From Nitriliruptoraceae bacterium (GTDB lineage Bacteria > Actinomycetota > Nitriliruptoria > Nitriliruptorales > Nitriliruptoraceae), in contig PWLR01000177.1 in the NCBI GenBank assembly GCA_003558435.1, positions 1-32,521 on the forward strand: DNA of 32,521 nt. The letters run 5' to 3'. Shown here piece after piece: positions 1-7,121 of the stretch. The position numbers and the translations under genes were made by a program. The notes under the pieces were generated by a model that saw only the letters and a program-made list of their open reading frames with translations, was not told the DNA's origin and did no database searches. Each line of letters opens with the position of its first letter. Within the stretch, counting starts at the first letter, position 1.

Positions 1-37
1 ACCGTAGACTCTCGGGACCCCCTCCGAGGAGAACACC

Positions 38-1084
38 GTGGCGATGCCCGACGACGTGGTGCTCCAGCAGGTCGAACTCGACCGTGTCTGGCAGACGATC
101 GACCCGTTCCTGTTCTGCGTGCACCACAACGACGATTACCCGGAGGGTGACGAGGAGCTCGGGCCGTGCGCCCCGCTCACCGGGCGCAACATCGGGATGG
201 ATTTCTCCGGCCGGGACGGGTGGTCGATGTACCACGGGTCGTTGGTTCCCGGTTTCCCGCAGCACCCCCACCGTGGTTTCGAGACCATCTCGTTCATGCG
301 CAAGGGCTACATGGACCACTCGGACTCACTCGGGGCCGCCGCACGGTTCGGCAGCGGCGACGTGCAGTGGATGACCGCAGGATCGGGGATCGTGCACGCG
401 GAGATGTTCCCCCTGCTCGACCGCGAGGCGCACAACGAGACCGAGTTGTTCCAGATCTGGATCAATCTGCCCGCGACCGACAAGATGGTGCCGCCGCACT
501 TCGCCATGCTCTGGAACCACGAGATCCCGCGTCACACCTTCCTGGACCGCTCGGGCCGGCCCACCGAGGTGACCGTGGTCGCGGGCGAACTGGTCGACGG
601 CCAGCGGGCACCGGCGCCGCCGCCCCACTCGTGGGCGTCACGCGCCGACTCGGACGTCGGCATCTACCACGCCACGATCTCGCCGGAGGGCCGTTGGCAG
701 CTGGCTGCTGCGACGCGTCCGGCGACGGTCCGGACGGTCTACGTCTTCCGGGGCGGTTCGGTGCGTATCGGTGACACCGAGGTGCAGGGTGGCCACGCCG
801 CCGTGGTGCGCTCGGAGGTCCCGGTGATGCTGACCGACACCGGCGACGGTGCCGAGGTGCTGGTGCTGCAGGGTGTGCCGATCGGTGAGCCGATCGTGCA
901 GTACGGGCCGTTCGTGATGAACACCAAGACGGAGATCCAGAAGGCCTACCACGACTACCAGGAGACGCACTTCGGCGGGTGGCCCTGGGACGCCGACGAT
1001 CCCCACCACGGCCAGGAGCTGCGCCGGTTCGCCCGTCACGCCGATGGACGCACCGAGCAGTTGGCGGCGACCGGCTCGTCGTAG
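38..1084 (+). CDS. Pirin family bicupin protein
   Basis: This 348-residue protein has the pirin layout of two cupin barrels. The N-terminal cupin carries the metal-ligand motifs HPHRGFE (about residues 77-83) and a later HAE in GIVHAEMF, matching the His-x-His and His-x-Glu iron ligands of pirins. The C-terminal cupin ends in GEPIVQYGPFVMNT, a typical pirin tail. The GTG at 38 is chosen because GAGGA at 26-30 sits 7 bases upstream; an ATG at 44 is an alternative. Known pirins are iron-binding proteins, some with quercetin 2,3-dioxygenase activity, but the substrate cannot be told from sequence. The gene stands alone and faces the GntR regulator across a 51-base gap. Confidence 0.88.
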   Translation: MAMPDDVVLQQVELDRVWQTIDPFLFCVHHNDDYPEGDEELGPCAPLTGRNIGMDFSGRDGWSMYHGSLVPGFPQHPHRGFETISFMRKGYMDHSDSLGAAARFGSGDVQWMTAGSGIVHAEMFPLLDREAHNETELFQIWINLPATDKMVPPHFAMLWNHEIPRHTFLDRSGRPTEVTVVAGELVDGQRAPAPPPHSWASRADSDVGIYHATISPEGRWQLAAATRPATVRTVYVFRGGSVRIGDTEVQGGHAAVVRSEVPVMLTDTGDGAEVLVLQGVPIGEPIVQYGPFVMNTKTEIQKAYHDYQETHFGGWPWDADDPHHGQELRRFARHADGRTEQLAATGSS

Positions 1085-1093
1085 CCCGATCGT

Positions 1094-1122
1094 CACGGGG
1101 ACCCCGGATGGCGCGGTCCGTG
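1094..1122. terminator. Possible shared terminator hairpin between convergent pirin and GntR genes
   Basis: CACGG (1094-1098) and ACC (1101-1103) can pair with GGT (1115-1117) and CCGTG (1118-1122), leaving a two-base GG bulge and an 11-base loop. It lies in the 51-base gap between two convergent genes, where a bidirectional terminator is expected. There is no T-tract, and the stem is imperfect, so this is weak. Confidence 0.3.
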
Positions 1123-1135
1123 CAGCGCGTGTCGC

Positions 1136-1804
1136 TCAGCCGATCGGACGTGCCACATGGTCGTTGAAGCGGGTCAGCAGCATCCGTAGGTGCATCGCCC
1201 GGACGCGGGCGAGTTCCGCCCCCGACCGGCCGCGCATGGCCTCGATGGTCTGCTCGACCTCCTCGGCGGTGACATCGATCTCTGCGCCCAGGTCCATCTC
1301 CGGAAGGAACTGGAGCCAGACACGGCTGGTCTGGTGATAGAGCTGATCGTGGATGCGGCGCAGGGTCTCGTTGGAGATGACCTGCAGGACCGCGGCGTGG
1401 TAGCGGTTGTAGAGGCGACCGAGTGCCTGGACGTCTCCGGAATGCCTCACATCCGCCAGATCTGCTCGGAGATCCTCGAGTTCCGCGATCACGACCGTCG
1501 ACGCCGGTAGCCGTACGAAGTCGCCGATCAGTTCCGCGATCTTGAGCCGAACGGCCCACACGTCGCGGACCTCTTTGGTGTCGATGGTCGCGACGCTGGT
1601 TCCCGCTCCCGGTCGCTGCATCACCAGGCGTTCGTGCTCGAGCTGGTCGAGGACCTGCCTGATGGGCGTACGGCTGACACCGAACTCCGCGGCCAGGGCC
1701 TGCTCGGTGAGTCGGGAACCGGGTTCGATCTCCAGCAGGCAGATGCGCTCGCGTAGGGCACGGTAGATGCCGTCAGTGGTTGTCCGGGGGGGTCCGACGG
1801 TCAC
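1136..1804 (-). CDS. GntR-family transcriptional regulator, FCD (FadR/VanR-type) subfamily
   Basis: The protein has 222 residues. A winged helix-turn-helix spans about residues 10-75 and includes the GntR-type LTEQALAAEFGVSRTPIRQ recognition segment. An all-helical FCD ligand domain follows (about 80-215), with metal-ligand-like histidines in NRYHAAV and RAMHLRML. The GTG at 1804 is preferred: on the minus strand AGGA lies about 6 bases upstream, and sequence before it lacks any GntR signature although the frame stays open. The gene is divergent from the ectoine uptake operon, so control of that operon is likely. The usual ectoine regulator EnuR is a MocR-type GntR fused to an aminotransferase domain; this one is a different subfamily. 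The inducer is unknown. Confidence 0.87.
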   Translation of the reverse strand: MTVGPPRTTTDGIYRALRERICLLEIEPGSRLTEQALAAEFGVSRTPIRQVLDQLEHERLVMQRPGAGTSVATIDTKEVRDVWAVRLKIAELIGDFVRLPASTVVIAELEDLRADLADVRHSGDVQALGRLYNRYHAAVLQVISNETLRRIHDQLYHQTSRVWLQFLPEMDLGAEIDVTAEEVEQTIEAMRGRSGAELARVRAMHLRMLLTRFNDHVARPIG

Positions 1805-1837
1805 GCTGTTCCTGAACTCGACACGGTCCCGGTCACT

Positions 1838-1865
1838 GTATGCGGGACGTATGCGCCTTGTATAC
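1838..1865. promoter_or_regulatory. Three GTATRC boxes at 11-bp spacing, candidate GntR operator
   Basis: GTATGC (1838-1843), GTATGC (1849-1854) and GTATAC (1860-1865) are spaced exactly 11 bp apart. The last lies in the palindrome TGTATACA (1859-1866), which fits the GntR/FadR-type operator pattern with a GT...AC core. The array sits 33 bases upstream of the regulator's start and just before a plus-strand promoter-like sequence, so it could serve autoregulation and control of the ehu operon. Binding is inferred. Confidence 0.6.
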
Positions 1866-1869
1866 AGGC

Positions 1870-1899
1870 TGGACACACCCTGTCCGGGTTCTCTAGGCT
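1870..1899 (+). promoter_or_regulatory. Candidate sigma-70-type promoter of the ectoine operon
   Basis: TGGACA (1870-1875) and TAGGCT (1894-1899) are separated by 18 bases. TAGGCT fits the TANNNT -10 form common in actinobacteria. The -35 begins five bases after the GTATRC array, a sensible geometry for regulator control. Transcription would start near 1906, leaving a leader of about 330 bases before ehuB. Confidence 0.45.
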
Positions 1900-2235
1900 G
1901 AAGCAACGTGACGAGCGAAGGCCCATCATCTCGCTGCCCGCAACGCGAGCGCGAACCGATGCGACGATCCCCAGGGGGTCGTCGCCGGCCGGTGGTGGCT
2001 CCACTGCCGCTGCTCCCCGGCCGGGCCACGGTCGCTCACGGGACGGACACGCCGTCTCGTGGCCCCGCGACCCGCAGCGATCGCCATCGCCGTGGCCTGG
2101 CTCCGGTCCCGCCGCGCGATCGATCACCGGTTCCGACCGTGGTTCCCACGCGTCATCGGATCGATGGTCGCGTCACGACCCGCGTGTTCCACGCCGCGGC
2201 CAGGGGCCGCATCCGACGAACGAGAGGACCGACAC
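1900..2235 (+). other. Long leader or spacer before ehuB, no gene recognised
   Basis: No convincing gene lies here. A reading frame from a GTG at 1908 runs on into ehuB in another frame and is arginine-rich, as expected of a GC-rich shadow frame. A plus-strand extension of the ehuB frame back to 2059 has no ribosome site and does not look like a signal peptide. I see no recognisable riboswitch. The stretch is either an unusually long 5' leader or contains a second promoter I cannot identify. Confidence 0.35.
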
Positions 2236-3219
2236 ATGAGAAGCACCACGACCAGATCGAGGTGGCAGCGCTCCGCAGCGCTCGTCGCCGGACTCGCCAT
2301 GATCGCCGCCGCATGTGGTGCCGATGACGGCGACGCCGGTGGGGAGGACGAGATCGATCCGGGTCTCGAAGAGGAGACCGACGAGGTCGAGACCGATGAC
2401 GAGGCGACCGATGACGAGGCGGCCGCCGACACGGAGGCCACCGGGCTGCTCGCCGAGCTGCAGGAGGCCGGCTCGATCACGGTCGGTGTCGCCAACGAGG
2501 TGCCCTTCGGCTACGTCGGTGATGACGGTGAGGTCACCGGTATCGCCCCGGATGTCGCCAGCGCCGTGCTCGCCGAACTGGGTATCGAGCAGATGGACGC
2601 GCAGGTGGTGGAGTTCGGTGAACTGATCGGTGGCCTCCAGGCCGGCCAGTTCGACATGATCACCGCCGGGATGTACATCACCCCGGAACGTGCGGAGCAG
2701 ATCTTCTTCTCCGACCCCGACTACTGCATCCCGGAGTCGCTCGCCGTCGAGGAGGGCAACCCGTTCGACATCGTCGACTACAGCTCGCTGGTCGACAACC
2801 CGGACGTGACCGTCGCGGTCGCATCCGGCACCGTCGAGGTGGACTACCTCGACGACGCCGGTGTCCCGGACGAGCAGGTCGAGGTCTTCGGCGACATCGA
2901 CGGCATGTACCGCGCCCTGGAGGCCGGTGAGGTCGACGTCGTGACCGGAACCGCCGCGACCGTGCAGACCCAGGTCGCCGCCCGCGGTGGCATGGAGGCC
3001 GTCCCCGGCTTCTTCCCGATCGATGAGGATGGCAACGAGGTCTTCCCGTGCGGCGGCCACGGCTTCGCTGACGAGGACTTCCGCGACGCCTTCAACGACG
3101 TGCTGAACCAGTTCCGCGAGGACGGCACCACGCTGGAGATCATCACCGCGTACGACGACTTCACCGAGGACGACGTCGAGCTCGCCAACACCCTGACGCT
3201 CGAGGACTTCACCGGTTGA
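2236..3219 (+). CDS. ehuB: Ectoine/hydroxyectoine ABC transporter substrate-binding lipoprotein
   Basis: The product has 327 residues. The ATG at 2236 follows GAGAGGA (2222-2228) at 7 bases and opens a lipoprotein signal peptide with the lipoprotein cysteine at residue 27 (IAAAC). A linker at about residues 30-67 has 21 Asp/Glu in 38 positions and no basic residue. The solute-binding domain of the polar amino acid type follows, with VGVANEVPFGY, GLQAGQFDMITAGMYITPER and a C-terminal ITAYDDF. These resemble EhuB (TIGR02995-like) more than general glutamine or arginine binding proteins. Position upstream of ehuC, ehuD, ehuA and doeA supports ectoine as ligand. It should sit on the outer face of the membrane. 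Confidence in the exact ligand rests mostly on the operon. Confidence 0.82.
   Translation: MRSTTTRSRWQRSAALVAGLAMIAAACGADDGDAGGEDEIDPGLEEETDEVETDDEATDDEAAADTEATGLLAELQEAGSITVGVANEVPFGYVGDDGEVTGIAPDVASAVLAELGIEQMDAQVVEFGELIGGLQAGQFDMITAGMYITPERAEQIFFSDPDYCIPESLAVEEGNPFDIVDYSSLVDNPDVTVAVASGTVEVDYLDDAGVPDEQVEVFGDIDGMYRALEAGEVDVVTGTAATVQTQVAARGGMEAVPGFFPIDEDGNEVFPCGGHGFADEDFRDAFNDVLNQFREDGTTLEIITAYDDFTEDDVELANTLTLEDFTG
2391..2420 (+). repeat. 15-bp tandem duplication in the ehuB acidic linker
   Basis: GACCGATGACGAGGC occurs twice back to back (2391-2405 and 2406-2420), adding a TDDEA repeat in frame to the acidic linker between the lipid anchor and the binding domain. Confidence 0.85.
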
Positions 3220-3229
3220 GACCCCACAT

Positions 3230-3268
3230 CGTCGGACCCCGGCCCCTAGGCTGCGCTGGGGTCCGACG
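3230..3268 (+). terminator. Strong hairpin between ehuB and ehuC, likely attenuator or mRNA stabiliser
   Basis: CGTCGGACCCC (3230-3240) is perfectly complementary to GGGGTCCGACG (3258-3268), an 11-bp stem with a 17-base loop; two further pairs including a G-T wobble may extend it. It begins 11 bases after the ehuB stop. No T-tract follows. In ABC operons such a hairpin after the binding-protein gene typically raises its level relative to the permeases, by partial termination or by protecting the upstream message. Confidence 0.68.
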
Positions 3269-3372
3269 GTCTGTGGCAGACGGGCCGATCGTCCGATCGC
3301 CGCAGATGATCAGATCGCAGGTCGTGCGGCAGGTGACACGGTCGGCGACGTGGAGACCGGGAAAGGACCTCC

Positions 3373-4119
3373 GTGGAGGACTGGCTGCTCACCCCGAGCC
3401 AGTACGGCAGTCTCATGGGCGGCGCCCGGGCCACCCTGCAACTCCTCGCGCAGGCGTTCGTCCTGGGTGTGGTGCTGTCGCTGATCGTCGGCGTGGGTCG
3501 GCTGTCGGAACGACGCTGGGTCCGGGGGATCTCCTTCGCGTTCGTCGAGTTCGCCCGCGGGATCTCGTCGATCATCCTGTTGTTCATCCTGGTGATCGCG
3601 ATCCCGATCCTGCTGCAGGACGTGTTCCCGTGGGTGCGCGGACAACCCGTGATCGTCATGGCCTCGATCGCCCTGGGGATCAACATGGGTGGCTACGGCG
3701 CGGAGATCATCCGGGGCTCGATCCTGGCGGTCCCCAAGGGGCAGACCGAGGCCACGATCGCGCTAAACCTCAACCCGACGCAGCGCCTGCGCTACGTGGT
3801 ACTGCCCCAGGCGATGCGCATCATCCTGCCGCCGATGGGCAACCTGACCATCGAGATCCTCAAGGGCACCGCGCTCGTCTCGGTCGCGGGAGGCTTCGAC
3901 CTCATGCGGGTGACGAGCAACCTCGAAGCCTCCATGCTGGCCGGTGGCGTGATCGGGGTCACGGTGCTGTACGTCAACGTGCTGGTCATCTACTTCGTGA
4001 TGGCGCAGATCATCAACGGGCTGTTCCGGCTCGGTGAGCGGACCCTCGACAAGCGGTTCCAGCAACGCGAGGGACGCGCGGCGCTCCCGATCACCACCAT
4101 CCATTCGGGAGGGGGCTAG
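3373..4119 (+). CDS. ehuC: Ectoine/hydroxyectoine ABC transporter permease
   Basis: The protein has 248 residues and starts at a GTG with AAAGGA (3362-3367) 5 bases upstream. Hydrophobic segments characteristic of the HisM/polar amino acid permease family are visible, for example TLQLLAQAFVLGVVLSLIVGV and SIILLFILVIAIPILL. The cytoplasmic EAA loop for contact with the ATPase is clear (GQTEATIALNLNPTQRLRYVVLPQAMR). It would form a heterodimeric channel with the next gene product. Assignment as EhuC rather than another amino acid permease rests on gene order. A 153-base gap containing a hairpin separates it from ehuB; its stop is 5 bases before the ehuD start. Confidence 0.8.
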   Translation: MEDWLLTPSQYGSLMGGARATLQLLAQAFVLGVVLSLIVGVGRLSERRWVRGISFAFVEFARGISSIILLFILVIAIPILLQDVFPWVRGQPVIVMASIALGINMGGYGAEIIRGSILAVPKGQTEATIALNLNPTQRLRYVVLPQAMRIILPPMGNLTIEILKGTALVSVAGGFDLMRVTSNLEASMLAGGVIGVTVLYVNVLVIYFVMAQIINGLFRLGERTLDKRFQQREGRAALPITTIHSGGG

Positions 4120-4123
4120 AGCC

Positions 4124-5008
4124 ATGTCCGATGCGACCCAGACCGAGCCCACGGCCGACGAGCCCGAGGGCGACGCGCCGCCCGGTGCCGCGGTCTCCTT
4201 CCAACTGGACCAACGCCACAAGTGGTACCGCCGTCCCGACATCGTCGTCCCCGTCGTCCTGGTCTTCCTCGGCCTGACGATGCTCGCCGTGGCGGACACC
4301 CCCTCGGCGCGGTTCCGCTCGGAGTTCGCCCCGCCGGGTGACGTGCGTTTCGACTGGGCCTACTTCTTCCACCTCGTTCCCCAGATGCTGCAGGGCCTGT
4401 TCGTCACCGCCCGGGCGACCGTGCTGGGCTTCCTCATCGCCGCGAGCCTCGGGCTGGTGCTCGCGTTGTTGCGCAGGTCCGAGTCCAGATGGCTCAGCTT
4501 CCCCGCGGTGGCCGTCATCGAGTTCATCCGCTCCACGCCGATCCTGGTGCAGATGTTCTTCGCGCAGGTGCTGGTGCGCGCGACCCCGGCGATCTCCCTG
4601 AACGCCCTGGTGATCCTGTTCATCGTGGTCGGGATCCACTACGCGACCTACGCCTCGGAGGCCTACCGGGCCGGCATCAACAGCGTGCCGCAGGGTCAGT
4701 GGGAGGCCGCCACCGCCCTGAACCTCGACCCGCTGACGAAGTGGACCCGGATCATCATCCCGCAGGCGGTCCCGAACGTGCTGCCGACCCTCGGCAACTA
4801 CCTGGTCGCCGCCTTCAAGGACGTACCGATCGGTGATGCCGTGCTGAGCACCGGCGGGGTGCTGTTCATGGCCAACACCATCCGCAGCAGTGATTTCCGC
4901 GCCGTCGAGCCCTACCTGTTGATCGGTGTCGGGTTCCTGCTCGTGAGCCTGCCGGCGGCCTGGCTCGTCCGACGCCTCGAGGAGCGCATCAGCTATGAAC
5001 GCGACTGA
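4124..5008 (+). CDS. ehuD: Ectoine/hydroxyectoine ABC transporter permease
   Basis: This second permease has 294 residues. The ATG at 4124 follows a GGGAGG-type ribosome site about 7 bases upstream; a longer frame back to 4034 would overlap ehuC without support. A polar N-terminus of about 45 residues rich in Asp, Glu and Pro precedes the first membrane helix (PDIVVPVVLVFLGLTMLAV). The HisM-type core carries the EAA loop GQWEAATALNLDPLTKWTRIIIPQA. The extended N-terminus is longer than in most permeases of this family. It pairs with EhuC and overlaps ehuA by 14 bases, consistent with translational coupling. Confidence 0.8.
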   Translation: MSDATQTEPTADEPEGDAPPGAAVSFQLDQRHKWYRRPDIVVPVVLVFLGLTMLAVADTPSARFRSEFAPPGDVRFDWAYFFHLVPQMLQGLFVTARATVLGFLIAASLGLVLALLRRSESRWLSFPAVAVIEFIRSTPILVQMFFAQVLVRATPAISLNALVILFIVVGIHYATYASEAYRAGINSVPQGQWEAATALNLDPLTKWTRIIIPQAVPNVLPTLGNYLVAAFKDVPIGDAVLSTGGVLFMANTIRSSDFRAVEPYLLIGVGFLLVSLPAAWLVRRLEERISYERD

Positions 5009-5807
5009 CAACCACAAGGACGTCTCACCGAAGGGCGCCGCCAGCGTGCGGATGCGCGGGGTGGACAAGTCCTTCGGATCGTTGACCGTGCTCCAGGAGC
5101 TCGACCTCGACGTCGAACCCGGCGAACGGGTCGTGATCATCGGCCCGAGCGGATCGGGCAAGACCACGATCCTGCGGGTGACGATGACCCTGGAGCGGAT
5201 CGATTCCGGCACGATCCAGATCGGCGGCCAACACCTCTACCACGAGCAGGCCAGCTCCGGACAGCTCAAGGGCGCCAGCGAGAAGCACATCCGGGGGGTG
5301 CGCTCGAACATCGGGATGGTGTTCCAGCACTTCAACCTGTTCCCACACATGAGCGCGATCGAGAACATCATGCTCGCGCCGGTGAAGGTCCACGGGAAGT
5401 CGCGGAAGGAGGCGCAGCAGATCGGCATGGAACTGCTCGACAAGGTCGGACTCATCGAGCACGCCAACCACACGCCGGGGCAACTCTCCGGTGGTCAGAA
5501 ACAACGCGTCGCGATCGCCCGTGCCCTGGCGACCCAGCCATCGGTGATGCTGTTCGACGAGGTCACCTCGGCACTGGACCCGGAGCTCGTCGGCGAGGTG
5601 CTCAACGTCCTGCGCGACATCGCGGAGGAGGGCAAGACCACGATGATGCTCGTCACCCACGAGATGGGTTTCGCCCGTGAGATCGCCGACCGCGTCCTGA
5701 TGTTCGACGCCGGCCGGATGATCGAGGGCGGGCCGCCGAGCGAACTGTTGGGCAACCCCCAGCACGAGCGCACCAGGTCGTTCCTGGGTGCGGTCGCTGA
5801 ACACTGA
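4995..5807 (+). CDS. ehuA: Ectoine/hydroxyectoine ABC transporter ATP-binding protein
   Basis: The 270-residue ATPase has Walker A GPSGSGKTT (50-58), Q-loop Gln111, signature LSGGQ (164-168), Walker B VMLFDE (184-189) and an H-loop in LVTHEMGFA. An insertion after the Walker A region (about residues 80-100, QHLYHEQASSGQLKGASEKH) matches the longer linker seen in EhuA-type ATPases (TIGR03005-like) and is absent from ordinary GlnQ proteins. This supports ectoine transport independently of gene order. The ATG lies inside the end of ehuD. It acts on the inner membrane face to energise EhuCD. Confidence 0.84.
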   Translation: MNATDNHKDVSPKGAASVRMRGVDKSFGSLTVLQELDLDVEPGERVVIIGPSGSGKTTILRVTMTLERIDSGTIQIGGQHLYHEQASSGQLKGASEKHIRGVRSNIGMVFQHFNLFPHMSAIENIMLAPVKVHGKSRKEAQQIGMELLDKVGLIEHANHTPGQLSGGQKQRVAIARALATQPSVMLFDEVTSALDPELVGEVLNVLRDIAEEGKTTMMLVTHEMGFAREIADRVLMFDAGRMIEGGPPSELLGNPQHERTRSFLGAVAEH

Positions 5808-5861
5808 CGTTCCGGACCCGGCCGTCAGACCTGCACCAGCGAAAGCTCTCTCTCGAGGTCG

Positions 5862-7121
5862 ATGATGTTCGATCCCAAGGCGGTCACCGAAGCCGGTGGT
5901 CACACCGTCGGCGCACCGATGGTCGCGGGTGCGCACACCAAGCTGCCGTTCGGGCTCGACGAGTACGAACGGCGTCTCGCCAAGGTCCGCGCCGTGATGG
6001 ACCGGCGCGGGCTGGAGGTGCTGGTCGCGACCGATCCCTCGAACATGGCGTGGTTGACCGGCTACGACGGCTGGTCCTTCTACACCCACCAGGCGGTCGT
6101 CATCACGCTCGACGAACCGCTGCTGTGGTGGGGGCGGACCATGGACGCGCGCGGCGCCAAGCGCACCGTGTACATGGACAGCGATCGGATCGTTGGATAC
6201 GCGGACGAATACGTGCAATCCGACGACAGCCACCCCCACGAGCACCTCGCCCAGGTTCTCGCCGAGATGGGCCGGACCCGTGCGCAGGTCGGCGTGGAGA
6301 TGGACAACTACTACTACAACGCGGCCGCGCACCATCACCTCACCTCCGGGTTGCCCAGGGCGACCTTCCACGACGCGACGGGCCTCGTGAACTGGCAACG
6401 TGGGGTCAAGTCCGAACAGGAGCTGTACTACATGCGGCGGGCGGCGCGCATCGTCGAGGGCATGCACCGCAACATCCTGGAGATGATCGAACCGGGACTG
6501 CGCAAGAGTGATCTCGTCGCCGAGATCTTCCGGGCCGGGATCGCCGGCGTCGCCGGCGCCGACGGTTTCGGGGGCGACTATCCGGCCATCGTCCCGCTGG
6601 TGCCGACCGGTGCCGACGCCTCCGCGCCGCACCTGACCTGGGACGACCAGGTGTTCGAGGTGGGCGCCGGAACGTTCTTCGAGATCGCCGGTTGCTACCG
6701 GCGCTACCACGCACCGCTGTGCCGCACGGTCTTCCTCGGCTCCCCGCCCGACGAGATGCGCCGCGCCGAGGCGGCCATCATCGATGGCCTGGAAGCCGGT
6801 CTCGAGGCCGCGCAGGCGGGCAACCGGGCGTGCGATGTCGCCAACGCCCTGTACGGGGCGTTCGAACGCGCAGGGATCGAACGCGAAGGTCGTTGCGGCT
6901 ACGCGATCGGTCTCAGCTACCCGCCCGACTGGGGGGAGCGCACCGTCAGTTTCCGTCCCTCCGACACCACGGTGTTGGAGCCGGGGATGACCTTCCACTT
7001 CATGCCCGGGCTGTGGATGGACGACTGGGGCATCGAGATCACCGAGAGCATCGTGATCCGTGACGAAGGCCCCGCCGAACCGCTGGCCGACTACAGCCGG
7101 CAGTTGTTCGTCAAACCGTGA
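5862..7121 (+). CDS. doeA: Ectoine hydrolase (M24 peptidase-like fold)
   Basis: The 419-residue protein has a creatinase-like N-terminal domain (to about 190) and a pita-bread M24 domain. The stretch DPSNMAWLTGYDGWSFYTHQ is very close to what I know of DoeA/EutD ectoine hydrolases. These open the ectoine ring to N-acetyl-diaminobutyrate. DddP, a related DMSP lyase, is an alternative but fits the ehu context less well. Two adjacent ATGs exist; GAGG at 5855-5858 is better spaced for the one at 5865, so the true product may be one residue shorter. The next pathway enzymes DoeB, DoeC and DoeD are not in this window. The 3' end overlaps the epimerase start by four bases. Confidence 0.82.
   Translation: MMFDPKAVTEAGGHTVGAPMVAGAHTKLPFGLDEYERRLAKVRAVMDRRGLEVLVATDPSNMAWLTGYDGWSFYTHQAVVITLDEPLLWWGRTMDARGAKRTVYMDSDRIVGYADEYVQSDDSHPHEHLAQVLAEMGRTRAQVGVEMDNYYYNAAAHHHLTSGLPRATFHDATGLVNWQRGVKSEQELYYMRRAARIVEGMHRNILEMIEPGLRKSDLVAEIFRAGIAGVAGADGFGGDYPAIVPLVPTGADASAPHLTWDDQVFEVGAGTFFEIAGCYRRYHAPLCRTVFLGSPPDEMRRAEAAIIDGLEAGLEAAQAGNRACDVANALYGAFERAGIEREGRCGYAIGLSYPPDWGERTVSFRPSDTTVLEPGMTFHFMPGLWMDDWGIEITESIVIRDEGPAEPLADYSRQLFVKP

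Noticed and set aside
1908..2327. A 139-codon frame from GTG 1908 in front of and into ehuB
   Set aside because: It is arginine-rich with no recognisable domain, overlaps ehuB in another frame and has no ribosome site.
3247..3252. TAGGCT as a -10 element for an ehuC promoter
   Set aside because: It lies in the loop of the strong ehuB-ehuC hairpin and lacks a -35 at usable distance (TTGAGA at 3216-3221 is 25 bases away).
5025..6998. A 657-codon open frame on the minus strand opposite ehuA and doeA
   Set aside because: It is antisense to two clearly identified genes, rich in His, Arg, Gly and Val as expected from GC-rich codon shadows, with no domain or ribosome site. Equally long shadows occur opposite paaZ (10535-12538), hoxF (22974-24818) and lutB (18071-19714).
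5862..7121. The M24-like protein as the DMSP lyase DddP or an ordinary aminopeptidase
   Set aside because: The DPSNMAWLTGYDGWSFY segment and the preceding ehuBCDA genes fit DoeA/EutD better. DddP is not fully excluded without a phylogeny.
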